Positions 22,901 to 33,427 of a stretch of 64,000 nucleotides of DNA are shown here, in pieces. The notes beneath the pieces are model-generated. The model made no database searches, was not told the origin of the DNA, and saw nothing but the letters and a program-made list of their open reading frames with translations. The stretch lies in contig NC_135034.1 of NCBI RefSeq assembly GCF_051020975.1, positions 6,696,001 to 6,760,000 on the forward strand, in the 5' to 3' direction. Source of the DNA: Osmia lignaria lignaria. Lineage: Eukaryota; Arthropoda; Insecta; Hymenoptera; Megachilidae. The position numbers and the translations under genes are program-made. Each line of letters starts with the position of its first letter. Position 1 is the stretch's first letter.

Positions 22901-25474
22901 ATGCGTTAAATATGTGTTTTAAATTACCTTCAAATAGTTTGTCATTTAAAGTGGACACCTGACTGATAGGTACCAAGCTATCGTCTGCTAACTTGCTTTG
23001 CGCGAATGATCCTTTGACATTTTTCTCCTGCTTTTTATTATTATCAACTAAAGTTTTATTATTAGTTTCTTCAGTGATGGGCGTTTGTGGCTTTAGAAAC
23101 TCCTGCAGCGTGTTTTCATTTGCCACAACTAAATCGAAAATCATAAAAAAATTATATTTATGTTGAAATTACTTTGTACATAAAATATGCTGGCGATTAT
23201 TAAAAACCATTACCAATTGTATCTTGAAGATAGTGTTCGAGAATATCAGATGTCTGTTTCTCATTTTCTTTTTCTATCATCGATAGTTTCCTATCTATAT
23301 CGAAGGCTGGTATAGAAACCTTCCTTGGTTTTTGCAACATTTGTAAGTTCTATAAAAATATACATTTATTAAATACATCTTACATGATATTTCTTTATAA
23401 TTACCTTTTTACTTAATGGAGACGGAGGTTCTGGAGCTTTCTGCATTACACTATGTATTGCTTCAAATAAAAAGTTTTCTTCTGGTGCAGGTCGTTTTAA
23501 TTTAATGCTTTGCTCAAGCCATTCTAAATTTAATATGTAGGGGCTAGATAAAATAACCACGGTGTTAAAATATAAAAATAAAAAAACTAATCAAGATATT
23601 AACTTAATACCATACCATAATCCTTTTGACTTCATTAATTTTAATTCGCTGCTTGCTTTGTTTTCGTCTCCCACAATAACGTGCGTTAGAACGTCCGATA
23701 TATCGTCAAGACGTGTTGCGCTACCTACATTCAATATTTTATTAATTTTGTCCCTTTGATTAGCGGCAAATCCAGCAAGATAAATCTATAAAGTGAATAA
23801 AATTGGTGGAAAAAGTTACATAGTATTGAGAACTAACAAGTATTTAATTTACGTACGTTGCATCCATCTAAAAACGGACCAGCCGATTTTGCTTCGCTGA
23901 AAGTAAGCCTATCCAAAACTATAATAACAAAAAATATAGAGTCGAATGTATTAACAGTATAAATCATTTCTTGTATACTTTATTACTAACCATTAGCAGT
24001 ATTATTAATAAAGTGCTCCACCGTAGAAACACTACTCATTGTAGTAGTTAAAGTCTCATCTACACCGTTAACTTGTAAATCACATGGTATGGTACTTATA
24101 GCAGAACAGTTAAGACTTTCGTACACTGTCACAGTTTAAAAAGTAGTAATATTAATTATCAAACTACAGTTAGGTATTACAGTATCAGTAAAGTATTTTT
24201 ACCGTTTGATTTTTCAGGAGTAGAAGATACTTTTAATGATGTAATCAAGTAATCTTTAAAAGGCAAAGCATAGCCCACTTTTAGACTCTCATATACCCAG
24301 TCTGGTGTTAAACAAGCAATGTTTGCTTGTTTTGCATACTTAAGTTTATCGCTTATTGGACTATTTGTAGGAGCTAATACAACTTTAACTTTTGCACCAT
24401 CTAAGGGACCCATAAATGTCTAGAAAAATAACGATGCAAGCAATAAAATAGAATACTGAAAAATAAAATTATTCTATAAGATATATCATACCCCTCCATT
24501 GTCATTAATTAAATGTTTAATTTCTTCTTTTTGACGTTTTGGAAGGTTTGTCGAAGTGACGACTAGATTGAGAAAAACAGGTGCTTTGTATTTATTAAAC
24601 ATACTATCATCTGCTTTAATAAAATCGTTTAAATTTGTTTTCCAAATTGCTTCAACCCATTCTTTTGTAACTATTGGTATCTGCATATCTATTGCAGTCT
24701 GTTGAAAAGGGGCAAGTATTACAATAATACTGATTTTAGTGATAGAATAAATTCTACTTACCTCATATTTAGCAGACATGACAGATCCTGTTACAAGATG
24801 CGTAACACGACTGCGTAATTGTTTTGTAAAAATACCTCCCATATACTCTACTAATTTTGTTATGTGTTCCTGTAACCATAAGATTTTTAAATGCTTGTAC
24901 ATTAATGATTCAGTAATAGCAATTTTTAAAAATGTACTTTTTCTTCCAGAGGTAAACCAGAAGCACATACGCAAAGACCTCTCATAGCAGTTGTGTATAC
25001 TGGATTATTTCCTTCTGGAATTGGTTCTCCATTAATAAAACAAACTAATAAACATCTTGGTCCCACTATACTGTCAAAGGTAACTTATGATTAATATCAT
25101 ACAATAAAATTAATTATAGAAAATATCCTGTTAACAGAAGATTCTACATACGGACACTTGAATGTTTTTAATTTATCAAACGCGTCCCCTTCAAATTCTT
25201 CCATTACAAAAACATCATTTTTAGCAGGTTCCATTTTACTGCATTTCTTGTCAGTTATCCATCTTGGTTCCAAATCATGCTCGCAACATTTCTAAAAGAA
25301 TCATTCGTGTATTTCATTTTTATACTTAAACAAAATTTTCATTCATGTTAATGACTGCTTACTAACATTGTATGCATGCCACATTTCTTCAGTACAATCA
25401 TTCTCAGATTCATATTTGCTTGGTACAATAAAATAAAGATTCACATCTGTGTCAATTTGGCTTTCTTGATTCAT
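19927..25474 (-). CDS. mus101: TopBP1 / Mus101 homologue, multi-BRCT DNA replication and checkpoint scaffold
   Basis: Nuclear scaffold for replication initiation and ATR activation (family knowledge). 25 exons in one frame give 1,295 residues. From the start: 25474-25367, 25291-25152, 25070-24938, 24869-24762, 24698-24492, 24419-24203, 24125-23991, 23918-23857, 23785-23616, 23543-23405, 23349-23214, 23128-22928, 22855-22674, 22609-22443, 22375-22170, 22111-21978, 21899-21669, 21595-21533, 21462-21284, 21223-21102, 21038-20974, 20912-20784, 20724-20524, 20446-20217, 20149-19927. BRCT-like regions: N-terminal cluster about 1-290, one near 350-460, a pair about 586-765 (ending AVTADWLKSC), and the C-terminal pair about 1068-1290 (GKWVLHCMYLRDSE). 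No BRCT6 is evident between 770 and 1,065. IVWEDPSH (about 1,026-1,033) may correspond to the Trp motif of the ATR-activating domain (inference). The ATG at 25474 is the first in frame. Confidence 0.94.
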
Positions 25475-26050
25475 GCTTTGATTAAATGTTTTTCTCCAAA
25501 AGTCTCTTATATAAACTGCATAAAGTAGTCGATAATTTTCAACACAATAAAATGATTTGTAGGCTTTCAAAATAATACTGCCTTCACTTCAACCAATGAT
25601 TACAGATAAAAGAAGATTGGACATGCATTTATTCTCCAGAGGACATGATTTTGGGGGTGCCAGACACCCCAAGTGCACAGTTGGTATGACAATCGTACCT
25701 GTTTTACCAATTTCACGTTCACCACATTTCAGTTAAACTTCGTCCAAGCCCAATACATCTTATCTTTTATATATAAAGCGCAAGCAAAATTTTAACTTAA
25801 GAACTACTAGGGTTCTACTTTATACGTCGTTGGAAAGATCTCGCTGATTATCCACTGATTCGAACAAAGGTAGCTGGCTGCGACACCGTTATCAAAGCGA
25901 AGTGAAACATCATCAGTCTTATAGCAACCGCCGAGGGGTGCAGATCTACCTGCTAAACATACATATACCCTTATTTTACTTTCTGCGTTCATTTAATTTG
26001 CTGTATTTATTTTTTTAACTTCTTGAATAAACTCTTTAGGAGGACGAACG
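25475..26050 (-). other. TopBP1 5' region
   Basis: Sequence upstream of the TopBP1 start codon, probably 5' UTR and promoter. It contains an isolated hairpin GGGGTGCCAGACACCCC near 25,654, which resembles the repeated motif of the array at 28 kb. No convincing TATA box was found. Confidence 0.35.
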
Positions 26051-26059
26051 TGTCGATTT

Positions 26060-26640
26060 TATTACTCTCGTGCGCATCCTCTACATCCCTGATTCCTTTC
26101 AATCTCTGCACCCCTTGTAAAACTGCATTACTGCCTTCCTTACATCGCCGTATCTTTTACATCCCTTAATTCTTTATATCCCTCCATCCTTTACATCCCG
26201 ACATCCCTTATATTCCCGTATCTTTTATATCCCTGCATTAATTATACCCTCGCATCCCTTACATCCATGTAACACTTACATCCCTGCACTTACATATTTG
26301 CACCCTTACATCACCGCATCCTTCACATTCCTCCTTTCTTTATATCCCTGCATCGCTTATATCTCTGCATTACTTACATCTCTGTATTCCTCACATCCCT
26401 GCATTCCTTACAATCCTGCATCATCTATTTCTCAGTATCCCTTACATCCCTGCATTCCTTACATCTCTGCAACCCTTACATCCCAGTATTCCATACATCC
26501 ATGAAACACTATTATTCCTTCATCCCTTACATCCCCGCAACCCTTACATCCCTGTATTCCATACATCCTTGAAACTATTCCTTCATCCCTTACATCTCTG
26601 CAACCCTTATAATAAATATATCATAAATATAATAATATAT
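26060..26640. repeat. Degenerate minisatellite, CTTACATCCCTGCAT-like unit
   Basis: Dozens of imperfect 12-16 bp units around CTTACATCCCTGCAT, strongly strand-biased to pyrimidines on the plus strand. The same unit returns in the opposite orientation at 27,300-27,500, so the two blocks form a loose inverted pair around the 93-bp array. Confidence 0.85.
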
Positions 26641-26660
26641 TATAAAAACCGGTTCCAGTA

Positions 26661-26710
26661 AAGGTAAGTAAAGGTAAGTAAAGGTAAGTAAAGGTAAGTA
26701 AAGGTAAGTA
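26661..26710. repeat. Perfect 10-bp tandem repeat, AAGGTAAGTA x5
   Basis: Five identical copies in a row with a partial unit before them. Every unit contains GGTAAGT, which matches a 5' splice site consensus on the plus strand. A short (GAATTTT)n tract follows it. Confidence 0.97.
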
Positions 26711-26744
26711 AATTCAATTTTTGAATTTTGAATTTTGAATTTTT

Positions 26745-27285
26745 GGCCCTCTAGCGGCAAAAATGTAAACTAAAATCTCAATGTCCGATCAGCGCCATCT
26801 GGTTTAGGAAAAAGGAACTAAAGCATGCACCATTTTTGGCCCTCTAGCGGCAAAAATGTGAACTAAAATCTCAATGTCCAATCAGCGCCATCTGGTTTCG
26901 GAAAAAGGAACTAAAGCAGGCACCATTTTTGCCCTCTGGCGGCAAAAATGTGAACTAAAATCTCAATCTCCGATCAGCGCCATCTGGTTTCGGAAAAAGG
27001 AACTAAACCATGCACCATTTTTGGCCCTCTGGCGGCAAAAATGTGAACTAAAATCTCAATGTCCGATCAGCGCCATCTGGTTTCGGAAAAAGGAACTAAA
27101 TCTTGCTCGATTTTTGGCCCTCTGGCGGCAAAAATGTGAACTAAAATCTCGACCTCGAATCAGCGCCATCTGGTTTCGGAAAAAGGAACTAAATCTTACT
27201 CGATTTTTGGCCCCCTGGCGGCGAAAATGTGAACTAAAGTCTCGACCTCGAATCAGCGCCCTCTGGCGGGAAAAAAGGAACTAAA
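26745..27285. repeat. 93-bp satellite, about six copies
   Basis: Copies begin with GGCCCTCTNGCGG at about 26745, 26838, 26930, 27023, 27116 and 27209, with a broken seventh at about 27,255. Each unit contains GGCAAAAATGTGAACTAAA, then CAGCGCCATCTGGTTT, then GGAAAAAGGAACTAAA. Since 93 is a multiple of three, one frame stays open through the array, which does not by itself suggest a gene. On the minus strand each unit carries AGATGGCGC and CCGCNAGAGGGC, both resembling the CTCF core. Confidence 0.93.
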
Positions 27286-27299
27286 TTTGTAACGATTTC

Positions 27300-27500
27300 T
27301 TGCTCAAAAAGAGCTTACGGATATGACGGATGTGAAAGATATAAGGGATAAGGGGTTTAGGGGATGAGGGGATGTAAGGGTGCAAAGATGTAGGGGAAGC
27401 AGGGATGTAAAGGATAGCAGTGATGTAAGGGGTGCGTGGATGTAAAGATGCAAAGATGTAAGGGATGCAGAGATATAAAGGATTCGAGGATACGGTGATT
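27300..27500. repeat. Degenerate minisatellite, inverse orientation of the 26-kb block
   Basis: Imperfect repeats of GATGTAAGGGATGCAGAGAT, the reverse complement of the CTTACATCCCTGCAT units at 26,060-26,640, on the other side of the 93-bp array. Confidence 0.8.
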
Positions 27501-27534
27501 AGGAAGTAGTGCCTGCAAGGTCCATGAAAAGAAT

Positions 27535-27840
27535 GAAAAAAATAAATAACTACAATGGGAAACTTTGGTCCATAAAGAGTGGGAATAGGATAGACATTAA
27601 CTGGCAACGGCGGTTCCCGCGACGCCCATAAAGAGAAATAAAATAATAAATAATTAGGAAGGGTGAATTTGTCCGATAAAGGAGAATAAAAAAATTAATA
27701 ACTGATAAGGGTGAGCTTTACTGCATAAGGAAGGATAAAATAATAAATAACTGGAAAAAGTGAGACGGGGCTCGTAAGGAAGGTTAAAAAAATAAATAAA
27801 AGGGGTGGTCGGCCGAGGCTCAGAAGAGGGATACAATCAT
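27535..27840. repeat. Purine-rich tandem repeat with a unit of about 50-60 bp
   Basis: About five diverged units with the core AAAATAATAAATAACTGG preceded by CATAAGGA(A)GG. It differs from the neighbouring arrays in sequence and unit length. Confidence 0.65.
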
Positions 27841-27954
27841 AAATGTTATTCCCCTTCGATCAGCTTATTTAATAAGCAAAGAAAATAAATAAAATATATT
27901 AAATAAACTCCGGAAAGTAATTAGTGGAAGATTATTATACTGGTTGCGCCCTTT

Positions 27955-28650
27955 TCATACGGACCTGACTTTATTCACGTGTGTAAGGGACCCCGCTGTA
28001 CTAATGACACCCTTGGACACAGACCTGATATAATCCTGGGGTGTCAGGGACCCCATAGCACCGGCGAATCTGTCTACATACCGAGATACCATCTTGGGGT
28101 GTTAGGGACCCCAAGGCACCGATAACACTCTTTGCATATCGACATTATGGCATCTGGGGTGTCAGGGACCCCGTAGCACCGCTGAATCTGTCTACATACC
28201 GAGATATCATATTGGGGTGTTAGGGACCCCGAAGCACCGATAACGCTCTTTGCATACCGACATTATGGCATCTGGGGTGTCAGGGACCCCGTAGCACCGC
28301 TGAATCTGTCTACATACCGAGATATCATCTTGGGGTGTTAGGGACCCCGAGGCACCGATAACACTGTTTGCATACCGACATTATCGCATCCGGGGTGTCA
28401 AGGACCCCGTAACACCGCTGAATCTGTTACATACCGAGATATCATCTTGGGGTGTTAGGGACCCCGAGGCACCGATAACACTCTTTGCATACCGTCATTA
28501 TGTCATCCGGGGTGTCAAGGACCCCATAGCACCGCTGAATCTGTCTACATACCGAGATATCATCTTGGGGTGTTAGGGACCCCGTGGCACCGATAACACT
28601 CTTTGTATACCGACATTATGGCATCCGGGGTGTCGAGGACCCCTTACTTA
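27955..28650. repeat. 59/118-bp satellite built on a GGGGTGT-AGGGACCCC hairpin motif
   Basis: About twelve sub-units of roughly 59 bp, in two alternating types that make a unit of about 118 bp repeated about six times. Type 1 reads CATCTTGGGGTGTTAGGGAC followed by CCCGAGGCACCGATAACACT; type 2 reads GGGGTGTCAGGGACCCCGTA followed by GCACCGCTGAATCTGTCTAC. Each sub-unit contains one short palindrome (GGGGT ... ACCCC). The sequence between the palindromes is itself repeated. Confidence 0.93.
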
Positions 28651-28783
28651 AAATATTCTAAACCCCTTGAAAACAAAGGCATATCTAGTCTCCTCGTACT
28701 TGGGCTAAAGCTGATTTTTTAAAATGTAGTATACACGTGTGATTTTTGTAATTACTAATTATTATATAAAACGTAACTAAAAG

Positions 28784-30696
28784 ATGAACGCTAGGGAAGC
28801 TGAAATGGCTAATACCAGTTTAAACAACAGTACTCCACAAGTACAAATAAGATTTATTACGAAGCAGGAACAGTAAGTACATTTTGTGGTTATTTTTATA
28901 ATACATTAGGAGGTTAATTTATTTTGTTACAGTACACAATGCGTCAAAAAAAAAAATTTGTAATTCTAGGTATGCTGTACCAGATTTTCCACTATCTGTT
29001 CACACAAATATTGTGTCAAGTGAACTAAATACTCTTATAAATGAACTCTTAAAAGGCAAATTCCCATCTATTTATTTGTTAATAAAGTTTAATAATATAT
29101 GTATACTTAGAAAATGATTGATATGAATTTCAGAGTCAACTGATGTTAAGAATGATATAGAGTTTGATTTTCTGGTATGCTCCCAGTTTCTACGTACTTC
29201 ATTATCTGAACATATAGCAGAGAAAAATGTTTCTACAGAGGAGGTGATAAATATTGAATATGTTGAAAAATACCCACCACCAGAACCTCAGGACTGTCTT
29301 ATACACGATGATTGGGTGGCTGCTGTTGATGTTTGTGAAAAATGGTTGGCTTTAATATGATTTATTTAAAGTGTATTATAATGCTTTCAATAATTGATAT
29401 TTTATATAAAAAAATATGTATATTAGGATATTGACCGGCTGCTATGACAATACACTGCATATTTGGACATCTAAAGGGAAACATCATCTTGTTATTCCTG
29501 GACATACATCACCAATTAAAGCAGTGGCATGGATATCTTTGAATAACGATACCGCTAGTTTTGTTAGGTACTAAACGAATTAAAGACAAATTATTTTATA
29601 ATGATTTTCATATACCTTTGGAACTTACAGTGCATCACAGGATCAGACAGCTATAATATGGGACTGGAATATTGCTGAAAATTCAGTAGAATGTATACAT
29701 GTATGTAGAGGACACGAACGTGGCCTCGAAACTGTTAGCGTTAATTATGACAAAACGACAATGGCTACTGGAGCATGGGATACGATGCTTAAAATCTGGT
29801 CTACGTGTAAATAAATTTCATTCGTTATTAGAAACTCTCGTTTGTTAAGATAAAAAAATGATGTCATCGATATTAATTTTCTTAGCTAACCAAGATGAAA
29901 ATGAAGATGGTGAATCCACTTCAAAGAGATTGAAGTCAGAACATGGTAAAACGAGGGTAAATGAAATGCATAAACATAAATGAAACACAAAAGTACAATA
30001 TAATTATTCATATCAACATGTGTATTTATTATATAGACACCAAAAAGGACCATGAAAGGACATAAAGAAGCAATCAGCGGTGTTGTGTGGTCAGACAAAA
30101 CAGAACTCATAACGTCTTCGTGGGACCATACGATAAAAATATGGGATTCGGAATTAGGTGGAATCAAGCACGAACTTGCTGGCAATAAAAGTTTCTTCGA
30201 CCTCGATTATTCTCCACTAAGCCGTAACGTTATAGCAGCATCTGCCGATAGACACATTAGATTATATGATCCCAGATCTACAGGTTCCGATCTTGAACTG
30301 CTTTATTGAAAAATTAATGATTGTAATATTTATTAAAATTACGTTTCTTTTAGAGGGAACACTTGTGAAATCAGTATTTACTTCTCACACCCAGTGGGTG
30401 CAGTCTGTGAGATGGTCACCCATGGATGAAAATCTTTTTATTTCAGGAGCGTATGATAATGACATGAAACTTTGGGACACCAGAAGGTTAGATATCAATT
30501 CTATGACGACATTCACGCACAGTGTACATTGATATTAAAACAGTGTCTTTATTGCAGTCCTAAGGCACCATTATTTGATCTATCTGGACACGAGGATAAA
30601 GTGTTATGTTGCAATTGGTCGAATCCAAAATTGATGGTATCTGGAGGGGCGGATAATACTGTAAGAATATTTAAGTCAAAATCTGTTGTTCGTTGA
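28784..30696 (+). CDS. WDR12 / Ytm1 homologue, ribosome biogenesis WD40 protein
   Basis: Nucleolar member of the PeBoW (Pes1-Bop1-WDR12) complex needed for large-subunit rRNA processing (family knowledge). Nine exons, 430 residues, near the human length of about 423: 28784-28872, 28970-29055, 29134-29344, 29427-29567, 29631-29806, 29886-29956, 30037-30283, 30354-30486, 30558-30696. An N-terminal NLE domain (about 18-115; VEYVEKYPPPEPQDC-like stretch then HDDWVAAV) precedes seven WD40 blades, with clear ones such as GCYDNTLHIWTS, SASQDQTAIIWDW, SSWDHTIKIWDSE, SGAYDNDMKLWDTR and SGGADNTVRIFKS. The second intron appears to be GC-AG (AAAAG|GCAAAT). An in-frame ATG at 28805 is an alternative start. 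AATAAA at 30698-30703 begins one base after the TGA, so the 3' UTR may be very short. Confidence 0.95.
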
Positions 30697-30697
30697 T

Positions 30698-30703
30698 AAT
30701 AAA
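30698..30703 (+). terminator. Poly(A) signal of WDR12
   Basis: AATAAA begins one base after the WDR12 stop codon and would produce a 3' UTR of only about 15-30 nt. Later signals could also be used. Confidence 0.5.
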
Positions 30704-30789
30704 TTACCTCATACGAAATTTTTAACAACAAAGTCTCATATATAGTGAAAATTAACAACAATAGGCCCTTTTTTAAAATTATTTTAATA

Positions 30790-33394
30790 TTTATTATACT
30801 CTAAATCAAACAATGTAATCGTCTAAATGAAACTCAATATATCGTCGTTCATATCGATCACAAACTCCGCAAGTTTACCGTCAAATAATTGAAAAAGAAA
30901 AAACGATCTTACTCTTAATTGCAACAACATAAAACTAAACGTGAATGCGATTTATATAAAGCAATGACAAGTATTTTCGTAGAAATAAACACATGTACAA
31001 AAAAACGAAAAGAAAAGAACTACTAGTTCTAACAGAGAAAAGTATTTCATGATCTAAGAAAGATCTTTCAATATGAAATCAAAATTCGCACTTTTTATTT
31101 GAATGAGTTTCTTTTTGCGATGTCTCTTCTTCTCTTTAATTTTACCTTCTTATTTTACATCATTATAAAACCACCGCTTAATTGACAAAAGAAGAGATCT
31201 AGTAAATCGTTCGTACATTACCAGCTCCTAGATTCATTTTTTCTCTCTCTCTTTCTTTTTTCTTTAAGAATTTCAAATTGTTTTTATTGCGCACAAAATT
31301 AAAGTGTTTACTCAAAATAGTACAAATCGCATGAGCGGTAAAGTGTTAAAAGTACTATAAGAAAAAGACTTTACGTTCTACCATATTGGCCAATTGAATG
31401 GCATGTTAATTTACCGTGTGTGTGTGGTCTCGCAAGAAACAATTCTACCGTCGATTAATATAGAGGCGGACGTTGGATGTATTACACAATAATTTAGGAT
31501 AATGTGGGGGGCTTATCGTTCTAACGTTTACTTACAAAGGACAATGTCGTTTCAGTCTATTGCACATGCTGTATCTTTACACATTAGCGAATAGTATAAT
31601 TTTCCTTCCACCGATGTTCAATGGAGAATAAACTTGATTTCCCATCATCTTAAGCTCTCTTTCAGTCCTAGAGGATACCAAGAAAACATCGCTGGGGATT
31701 TGTTGAAAAAGGCATATACAATAGTCGCTACTACTTGATTCGACAGAAGGCATAGTGTTTATCTTTCAAGTGTCTCTTGGAATATGTGTAAATACATTCA
31801 CTGATCTTTTGTACGAGAGTAAGTTTATTTTACAGACTTTTACAGTTCATTTGTTCCTTCGTCTCACAGATGTTGTTGCCCTCAAACGCAAAAGGAAAGA
31901 AAAAAAGAGAAATGAAAATTAAATTCATTCTAAAAACATCAAATAACATCTAACTCATTCTAAAATGAGTATAAGAAAGATGTATCCCGTTGAAAATCAT
32001 ATTACTATTTGGGGATTCACTCTTGATGTTGAACTAAGGAAAGGATAAAAGAATGTGTTTCGAATAAATCCCCAAAACAGATCGTTTATTGATCAAAAAT
32101 AAGGGACGATAATAATTAAGAATTTGATTCTTTCACTTTGAATATACCAAACCATACTTGTAAGTAACTCTAAAAACTGTTCGGTGCACGCTCCCCCATA
32201 CAAAGTGTAGAAGAGTGACGTATCAGAGCGTGCACACGCAGTGTGCAGTTTACAGTAACAGTGTGTCTTCTGCAGTCTGTGTCATGTTATAGGCAGATGG
32301 TTTTTTTTTCTTTCTTTTAAAGTACGCATTATTTAAATTATGCATACACCTACACACCACATGCTCGGCTCGCACTTTCTCTCTCTCTCACACATTTTTA
32401 TTTTCACTTTCTCTCACATTCTTGTTCTTCTTTTTTTTTATTCGTTTTGCTGTTTCTTCGTTTTTCTTTTTCTTTTCTTTTCTCACTTTTTCTCTTTTTT
32501 TTTTGTTTGTTTCTTTAGAAGACCCTATCTAACCCCCACATTATCTCACACAAAGACTAGCGTTTTTAAACGATCCAAAATAAACTAAGGGCACTTTTAG
32601 TGGCGTATGCCCTGTGTTCTTATTTCGAGTTTTTTTTTCTTTTCATGAAAAATCTAATTCTGACCGTTGTTAAACTTTGTTGGTTTTTTCCCTTTTTTTT
32701 TTTGTTTTGTTTATTACAGCACCTATCGACTTCTAAGAGTCCCTATTTCTTAACTAGCTATGACACACTTGCCTTAATCTAGAAAAATTTTCATTACGTG
32801 CTATGCCTCGCCATCTTAATGTAATTTTCGAACCTATGCGTTCATTTTTTTTTTTTTCTTTTTTTCCTCCCTCGAATCGTTAATTCTCGTACGATTTTTC
32901 GAACTAACTTAATGCCTCGACATCATTTTCACTCTGTCTCTCATTCTCTCCCACACTCTCATCTTCAGTTTTCTTTCTCTCTGATGTATGAAACTCTTTT
33001 TCATATTCAGATTGGTCGCCCACCGCATAACAATATATCCTGGAGAGAAGAAACAAACAAAATTAAGGCTCTAGAGAATGACATGTTTTCGTCCGTATCT
33101 TGTGACGCAAAGAGATGATCAGGAGAAAGAACAAAAAAAAAAAGAAAACGCGGAGAACATATCGATGGGAGGAAAAACGAGGAAAGTTACAAGTTAGAAG
33201 AGGGTGGAGGAGGAGGAGGAACAGGGAGGATGGAAAAATGTGTCCGTCTCTCGTTACAGCTAAAAACCTATTTCTTTTTTTTTCCGCTTAACAATGTAAA
33301 ACAATGACTTAAAACACCTCGGTGAATCCTAAGGACTGTACAAGTCGAAGTACGATGATGGCGTCGCGGGTCATCATCATCGTCATCATCATCG

Positions 33395-33427
<33 letters not shown>

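Noticed and set aside
25807..25992. 61-codon minus-strand frame upstream of TopBP1
   Set aside because: No recognisable domain, no in-frame link to the TopBP1 start and nothing else gene-like; more likely 5' UTR or promoter DNA.
26874..27284. 136-codon open frame across the 93-bp satellite
   Set aside because: The unit length is a multiple of three, so one frame stays open automatically; the peptide only repeats the array.
27955..28650. CRISPR-like array of short palindromic repeats at regular spacing
   Set aside because: The DNA between palindromes is itself repeated in alternating types, and the context is a eukaryotic genome; it is a satellite.
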